From positions 1 through 64,000 of the forward strand of contig WNNJ02000599.1 in assembly GCA_012934845.2 (NCBI GenBank): a stretch of 64,000 nucleotides of DNA. Direction: 5' to 3'. The position numbers and the translations under genes were made by a program. The notes below the pieces were generated by a model. That model did no database searches. It was not told the origin of the DNA and was given only the letters and a program-made list of their open reading frames with translations. Of this stretch, positions 59,346-64,000 are shown piece by piece; position 1 is the stretch's first letter; each line of letters starts with the position of its first letter. This DNA is from Pomphorhynchus laevis (Eukaryota; Acanthocephala; Palaeacanthocephala; Echinorhynchida; Pomphorhynchidae).

Positions 59346-60129
59346 AGGATGATAAAACTGTGGATTGTACCATCACAACGATTTGTTTACATGAAACATC
59401 TGGTAGACGCGTTAAAAACTCGCGTTACTCACGACGGAACATTATAAGATTGACACTGCATATGTAAAAACAATCAGATTTAATAAAGAGTAGAAGAAAA
59501 AGCGTGTGTTTTTAAAAAAGACAACCTTGACGGATTATTGTCCAAAATTTCGAGCATTAACAAAGTACATAAGGAAACAATAATGGCGGCTTGTTTAAAA
59601 TGTAGCACGTTTATAAGTAGGCAGTAAATTATTTTTCCATCGCTACAAACAGAACAAAAATCACACATTTGAATCTGATGATAAGAAGTGTAAGTATTAT
59701 GTGAGTGGAGATGAGGAAGAGAAAGTCATGAATGTTACCAAAATACAAAACGTCCTGTAATTATAAAACGCACGGTTTAGTTTTATGCAGGAACGTGCAC
59801 AAAATGTCAATGTCAATATGTTATGGAGACAAAACACACTCTAAAAAGAAAACGATCAGGGTACACCACGTAAAATTAGGAAGCAACTGATAGAGTAGCA
59901 GGTCACGTGACTTAAAATGGAGACGAAATGATTTTAAATACAAATTGCTCAACATTTGCTATCGGGAGATAAACAAAGAAAAATGTTTGTTGAAGAATTG
60001 CAAGGTAGGGAATTCTCTACCTTGCAATTCAACGAATATGAGTGGGAATTTTTACCAACAGAAAATTTTTTGTTAATTAGACGACATTAAATGATTTAAT
60101 AACATTAAATTTATTAAATGATTTAAAAA
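59346..60129. other. Spacer with a shared repeat terminus
   Basis: 59350-59970 shows nothing recognisable. At 59985-60062 lies GAATTGCAAGGTAGGGAATT mirrored by its own complement and continuing ATGAGTGGGAATTTTTACCA, the same terminus as at 17511-17567. Confidence 0.4.
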
Positions 60130-61345
60130 AGGATTTATTTTAACGTGGCAAATGCGTGCCGGCACACGCTTACATGACCACAACGACAATAACAAAAATC
60201 TAAATCATGTTTTGAGGAGGTAGGTACGGAGGCGGTATTTGAATGTAATATAGGAGCTAGCGCGATGGATGTCGAGTGAGGACTGATTCTAGGCGAGTGG
60301 GGTGGCGACGAGGAAGGATCGGAGACTGTAGTTGCTATAGTAATTGGGAGCGTAGAGTAAGAGGGAATTACGGGAACGCAGTGATAGAGAAGTTGAGCGA
60401 GTGTCATCTAAGAAAGGGAGGTTGATGAACGGTAGGGAGCCGACAGCGATGAGACGAAAAGTAACGTGAAGAAGGCGGAGTTATATGTGGATGGTGGACC
60501 ATGAGAGTTGAGCAAGATATGTGGATGTGTGGTCAAAGCGACGGATACATAGGATCACTCGAACGGCGGATTTGATGATGCATTGTAGGGGTATGATGAT
60601 GGATTTTGGCGACTTAGCGAAAAAGCTGAGGCAGTAATCGATTTTAAGGAAAAGAAGCGATGAAAGAAGATATACAGGAACGGTAGTGAATAAAAGAGCG
60701 GATACGGCGAATGTAAAGGAGAATTAAGTATGACGAGCGTGCCTTGTCATGGATTTATGGAGAATATATCTAGTGTTGAGAAGGCCAGGCAGAAACCGTG
60801 TGTGGTGGTAAGAGGGTCTAGCAGAGAAGATACATAGGGTAAATGGAGCGCCATCGGATGTTGGGGGTGTGTGGACAACTTGACAATTTTCGTCGATGTT
60901 TTGGATGGAGAGAGATGTTTCGCCGTTTACCTCGCGACGGCATTTTTCAATGCGGGCAGAAGAGAGTTGAGCGATTTCGGAAGGTATGCGATCAGGGAAA
61001 ATTCGAGTGGTAGAAGAGGACATGAGTTTAAATCGTTGAGAGAGGACAGAGGACATTTTTTAGGAGAGGGAGCTGAGAAGGATTAGATTGAGATTTGTTA
61101 ATGCGAATAAATGCAACAAGAGAGATGTCGTTGAAAAAGGATGGTTTATCCGCAGGAACAAGAGACGAGATGATGGATCTGAAGGCGGAAATATCGTGGT
61201 CGAGACGTGCTTGTGGAGATGAGGTGGAAGGAGTTATGTTAGTGACGATGACGCAACGATCGCGAAAAGGAAAGCGTTTCCATACCTTGCAGATAGCCCT
61301 TGCAGATAGCGTTCTGTCCGTTGTATCCACAGCATCTGGGTGAGT
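60130..61345 (-). mobile_element. CR1-like LINE B, decayed C-terminal part and 3' end
   Basis: Minus-strand 3' end GTCATGTAAGCGTG...CACGCATTTGCCAC matches LINE C at 63610-63655, and the sequence to about 60450 parallels the C-terminal coding of LINE C in shifted frames. Upstream to 61345 the sequence is GC-richer, with short frames (60724-61056, 61028-61330) that are presumably the damaged RT. Confidence 0.55.
60154..60169 (-). ncRNA. LINE B 3' hairpin
   Basis: GCGTG-TGCCGG-CACGC at the same place before ATTTGCCAC as in LINE A. The fifth pair is G-C here and A-T in LINE A. Confidence 0.5.
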
Positions 61346-61555
61346 TACGAGGTTTGCCCTTAGTCATCATGTAGTTATTCTCTGTGTTTTATTGTGTTTA
61401 CTTTACGTTTATACTGTAATAAGCTTCAGTAATCAGAAAGGTTTACTCAGAATTTTTGATCTTTGCCCAGATTCCTTGACAAGGAGCTCGAAGGCTTGCC
61501 TCGGGTCGTGAGAGTTTGATCGGCGGCGGTAGGAACGAAGGCGCGCAAGCGAAGC
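61346..61555. other. Unassigned spacer
   Basis: No feature recognised; GC-richer towards the minisatellite. Confidence 0.3.
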
Positions 61556-61559
61556 GACC

Positions 61560-61675
61560 GCGTCTGAAAGTCAATCGTCTGAAAGTCAATCGTCTGAAAG
61601 TCAATCGTCTGAAAGTCAATCGTCTGAAAGTCAATCGTCTGGAAGTCAATCGTCTGGAAGTCAATCGTTTTGAGT
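61560..61675. repeat. 15-bp minisatellite, about 7 units
   Basis: Tandem GTCTGAAAGTCAATC, the last units reading GTCTGGAAGTCAATC. Open in several frames (for example repeated KVNRL), which is a consequence of the 15-bp period rather than evidence of a gene. Confidence 0.9.
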
Positions 61676-61899
61676 ATTTAACAATCAAGACAATTTTTAG
61701 TGTATGTATATTAGATCTCTAACATTTTTCAAGGTCAAGTACATGCGCATATACATCTCGTACATACGCATATAAGTACATGCGTATGTATGAGAATAGG
61801 TAGCGTTGGGATCGATCATAGTTACCACATAGGAGGAAAGATACTTACTATTGTGTTGGAACAAAAGGATTTGAGTGTAATAATACACAAGTTACTAAA

Positions 61900-62490
61900 A
61901 ACACAAAACACGTTTGAATGCGGACTTTGCTTGCAGTGATGTAGTTCGAACCTTGTATTGCATCAAAAATTGTTTCTCGAGAATGAATCCTTCTGTCTTC
62001 AAACTCCTTTATTGTTCTTTTGTTCTTTGGTTCTTTAGGTCTCGAATTTGCATTCATAATTCGTATTCGTATGATGACAGGTTATCCTTGTTAGGTTTAT
62101 CTTTAAACCTAATGATAAGGATAAGGTAATTTTTTACAGTCTAGGCATAGACACGTGATACTACTAAGAACCCAATCGACGGCATTCAATTCAGTTCGGG
62201 TACATGGAAAACATGATGGAGAGCAATACTCAAGTATAAGTTGCACTAACGAATTAAACAACACCCTGAGCGAAGATGGAGTTATCCTTAGAAAGCAATT
62301 TTTGATAGTGTGCATCATTTTTCTAGCCTTGCATAGCTGAACATCATAATGAAGTCATGCCCTTAAGGATGAATCAATCAGAATCCCAAGATTTCTAATA
62401 ATAGGTATAACTACCTATTACGTAGTTATAGTAACTTTCGCATTCACGACAAAATCTCATATTCTTGCACTTTCCCAAGTAAAGGGATAC
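61900..62490. mobile_element. Two LINE C-terminal fragments in inverted orientation
   Basis: Plus strand 61900-62090 (VVRTLYCIKNCFSRMNPSVFKLLYCSFV) and minus strand 62490-62109 (LEILGFLIDSSLR...MMHTIKNCFLRITPSSLRVLFNSLVQLILEYCSPSCFPCTRTELNAVD) encode the same part of CR1-like RTs as LINE A's YLLKNCFKYFQVECFKLLYNALVRPHIEY. They meet at a palindrome (TTATCCTT..TAGGTTTA facing its complement, 62083-62128). Confidence 0.6.
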
Positions 62491-62501
62491 TCCTGTACTA
62501 A

Positions 62502-62738
62502 TCAAATCAGCTAACTGAGTCTACGTATTTAATATAATTATAAAATAAACAAAACATAATGCCAAATCAAAATTTAATAATTAAATAATAAAATAAATAA
62601 TTGTTTAAAGATTTTTTATAGTTTAAATCAAGTTAAAATAAAAATTGAAATTTAAAATAAACGTCATTTTTATGAATTGACTGATAAATAACAGACGTTG
62701 TATCAGAATAAGGATTAGAGGTCATCAGGAGGAACTGA
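62502..62738 (-). mobile_element. Naiad 3' tail fragment
   Basis: Minus-strand terminus (AAATCAGCTAACTGAGTCTACG) and tail, ending inside the structured RNA at GAGGAACTG. Confidence 0.65.
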
Positions 62739-62751
62739 AAGACTATAAGAC

Positions 62752-62803
62752 TCCATTTATATACTAAATCCATTTATATACTAAATCCATTTATATACTA
62801 AAT
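62752..62803. repeat. Short tandem repeat, 3 units
   Basis: Three copies of TCCATTTATATACTAAA (about 19 bp period), between a Naiad fragment and LINE D. Confidence 0.8.
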
Positions 62804-62804
62804 T

Positions 62805-63040
62805 TGCGTTGAGATGACAAAACATTTCCTACTCTTACACAAAATCGCCGACCATCCAGGAAGTGCTTGATCCGGCGGGTTAGGTAATAATTTACATTAA
62901 TTGACTCTAGAATTTTAATCAATTTAATTTGTGGAACGCGGTCAAACGCATTGGATAAATCCAAGTAGACGACATCTACAATGCCACCACTTGCAATTGC
63001 GTCAGCCATTATTCACGAGCACATAAAGTATTCGTCAGTG
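62805..63040 (-). mobile_element. CR1-like LINE D fragment 1
   Basis: Minus strand MADAIASGGIVDVVYLDLSNAFDRVPQIKLIKILESINVN...IKHFLDGRRFCVRVGN, i.e. RT motif A region. About 87% identical to 63665-63885. Confidence 0.7.
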
Positions 63041-63657
63041 ACAAGGTCCGCTCGTCAAACTTAATTCTCCGTGACATCCCCCGTATCCGCCCCATTATCG
63101 ACTTCCGTTCTTGTGTGGTTCTTCATTCATCGCTTCTTTTCCCCAAAATCAATTACTGCCTTAGCCTTTTCGCCAATTCTTCAAAATCCATAATCCTACC
63201 CCTACAACGAATAATCAACACCGCCGTTCGAGTGCTCTTTCGTCTCCGTTGCTTCGACTACACATCCACATATTTTGCCCAACTCTCCTGGCCCACCATC
63301 CACATCCGCATCAAAATCCGCCTTCTTCTCGAAACTTTTTGTCTCATCGCTGTTGCCTCCCTATCGTTAATCAACCTTCCTTTCTTAGACGACACTCGCC
63401 CCACCTCGCATTCGTTGCGTTCCCGTCATTCCCTCTTACTCAACGTTCCCAACTACTCCAACAACTACGGTCTCCGATCCTTCCTCGTCGCCGCCTCACT
63501 CGTCTGGAAACAACTTCCTCTCGACGTCCGCCACGCTCCCTCCTTTGTCACATTCAAACACCTCCTCCGTTCACAGCTTCTCGACACATGTTTTACATTT
63601 TTGGTTTTGTTGTGGTCATGTAAGCGTGCGCTGGCACGCATTTGCCACATTAAAATA
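63041..63657 (+). mobile_element. CR1-like LINE C, C-terminal end and 3' UTR
   Basis: Plus-strand frame 63115 to about 63620 encodes the end of a LINE RT protein (LLFPKINYCLSLFA...ILPLQRIINTAVRVLF, LSWPTIHIRIKIRLLLETFCLI, YGLRSFLVAASLVWKQLPLDVRHAPSFVTFKHLLRSQLLD), then the 3' hairpin and ATTTGCCACATTAAAATAAA. Open across this part, GC-rich relative to neighbours. It sits between two minus-strand LINE D pieces. Confidence 0.75.
63624..63639 (+). ncRNA. LINE C 3' hairpin
   Basis: GCGTGC-GCTG-GCACGC, six pairs, immediately before ATTTGCCACATTAAA. See LINE A and LINE B equivalents. Confidence 0.55.
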
Positions 63658-63659
63658 AA

Positions 63660-64000
63660 TATTTTTTTACTCTTACACAAAATTACCAGCCATCCAGGAA
63701 GTGCTTGATCCAGCGATTTAGGTAATATTTTAGATTAATTGACTCTAGAATTTTTATCAACTCACTTTTTGAAACGCGGTCAAATACCTTGGATAAATCC
63801 AAATAGACGACATCCACAATGCCACCACCTGCAATTGCGTCAGCCTATTGTTCACGAGCACATAAAGTATTCGTTAGGCATGAGCGTCCATTTCGAAAAC
63901 CATGTTGCGAGTCACTTAAGTAGTTTCTTGAGTTTAATACGCTAACTAACCTTCTGTGTACAATTCTCTCAAGTACCTTGCTTACAGTATATGTTAAACT
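63660..64000 (-). mobile_element. CR1-like LINE D fragment 2 (runs off window)
   Basis: Minus strand: KVLERIVHRRLVSVLN...SQHGFRNGRSCLTNTLCAREQ, ADAIAGGGIVDVVYLDLSKVFDRV, LIKILESINLKYYLNRWIKHFLDG. RT regions up to motif A; a stop after CAREQ and other changes. Continues past 64000. Confidence 0.72.

Noticed and set aside
61516-61722. A repeat protein (KVNRL repeats)
   Set aside because: It is the translation of a 15-bp minisatellite, open in several frames on both strands.
62805-63885. LINE C flanked by a ~225-bp target-site duplication of LINE D
   Set aside because: The two LINE D pieces are only about 87% identical, too different for a duplication made when the open LINE C frame arrived; two independent copies are more likely.
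1-64000. CRISPR arrays, bacterial operons, rRNA genes
   Set aside because: No regularly spaced repeats with unique spacers, no ribosome-binding-site-led gene clusters and no conserved rRNA segments were seen.

Overview
This is AT-rich animal DNA (interrupted reading frames, spliced host exons, no operons) in which retroelements take up most of the space. The mix fits an invertebrate: Penelope-like elements (PLEs) of two architectures, RTE and CR1-like LINEs, LINEs with a restriction-like endonuclease (RLE), hammerhead-bearing repeats and MITEs. I cannot place the species from sequence alone.

Layout. 1-4.6 kb: two head-to-tail copies of a Naiad-type PLE, with the GIY-YIG nuclease N-terminal to the RT. 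4.6-9.0 kb: a second PLE with the usual C-terminal GIY-YIG, as a 5'-truncated unit followed directly by a full unit whose 879-codon ORF is open; a hammerhead-like motif lies at the 3' end of each unit. 9.0-10.0 kb: (TA)n, then two tandem 463-bp units, each with a well-formed hammerhead ribozyme on the minus strand. 10.0-12.4 kb: RTE and RLE LINE remnants. 12.4-26 kb: AT-rich DNA with small repeat families, a 459-bp inverted-arm element with hammerhead cores, old Naiad pieces and one possible host exon. 26-35.2 kb: Naiad copies C and D in tandem, with copy E inserted antisense into D. 36.2-38.6 kb: RLE LINE. 38.7-39.8 kb: MITE and Naiad piece. 40-43.8 kb: mostly featureless. 43.9-49.8 kb: a two-exon host gene model for an RRM protein, with Naiad debris in the intron. 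51-64 kb: nested LINEs.

Three things stand out. (1) Around 54.3-58.7 kb a 4.4-kb block holding an RLE LINE and, in the same reading frame, the body of a ubiquilin gene sits inside a CR1-like LINE. It is flanked by a 10-bp duplication, and removing it restores the CR1 reading frame through its FVDD motif. (2) Every well-kept Naiad 3' end carries a 141-nt segment able to form an outer stem, a hairpin and a pseudoknot; it is not a hammerhead and I cannot assign it to a known ribozyme class. (3) Hammerhead or hammerhead-like cores occur in at least three different element families here.

How the parts work together: the PLEs and LINEs are self-mobilising copies inserted into one another, which gives a relative order of events. 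Host coding content is small: the RRM gene, the transposed ubiquilin body and one or two doubtful exons.
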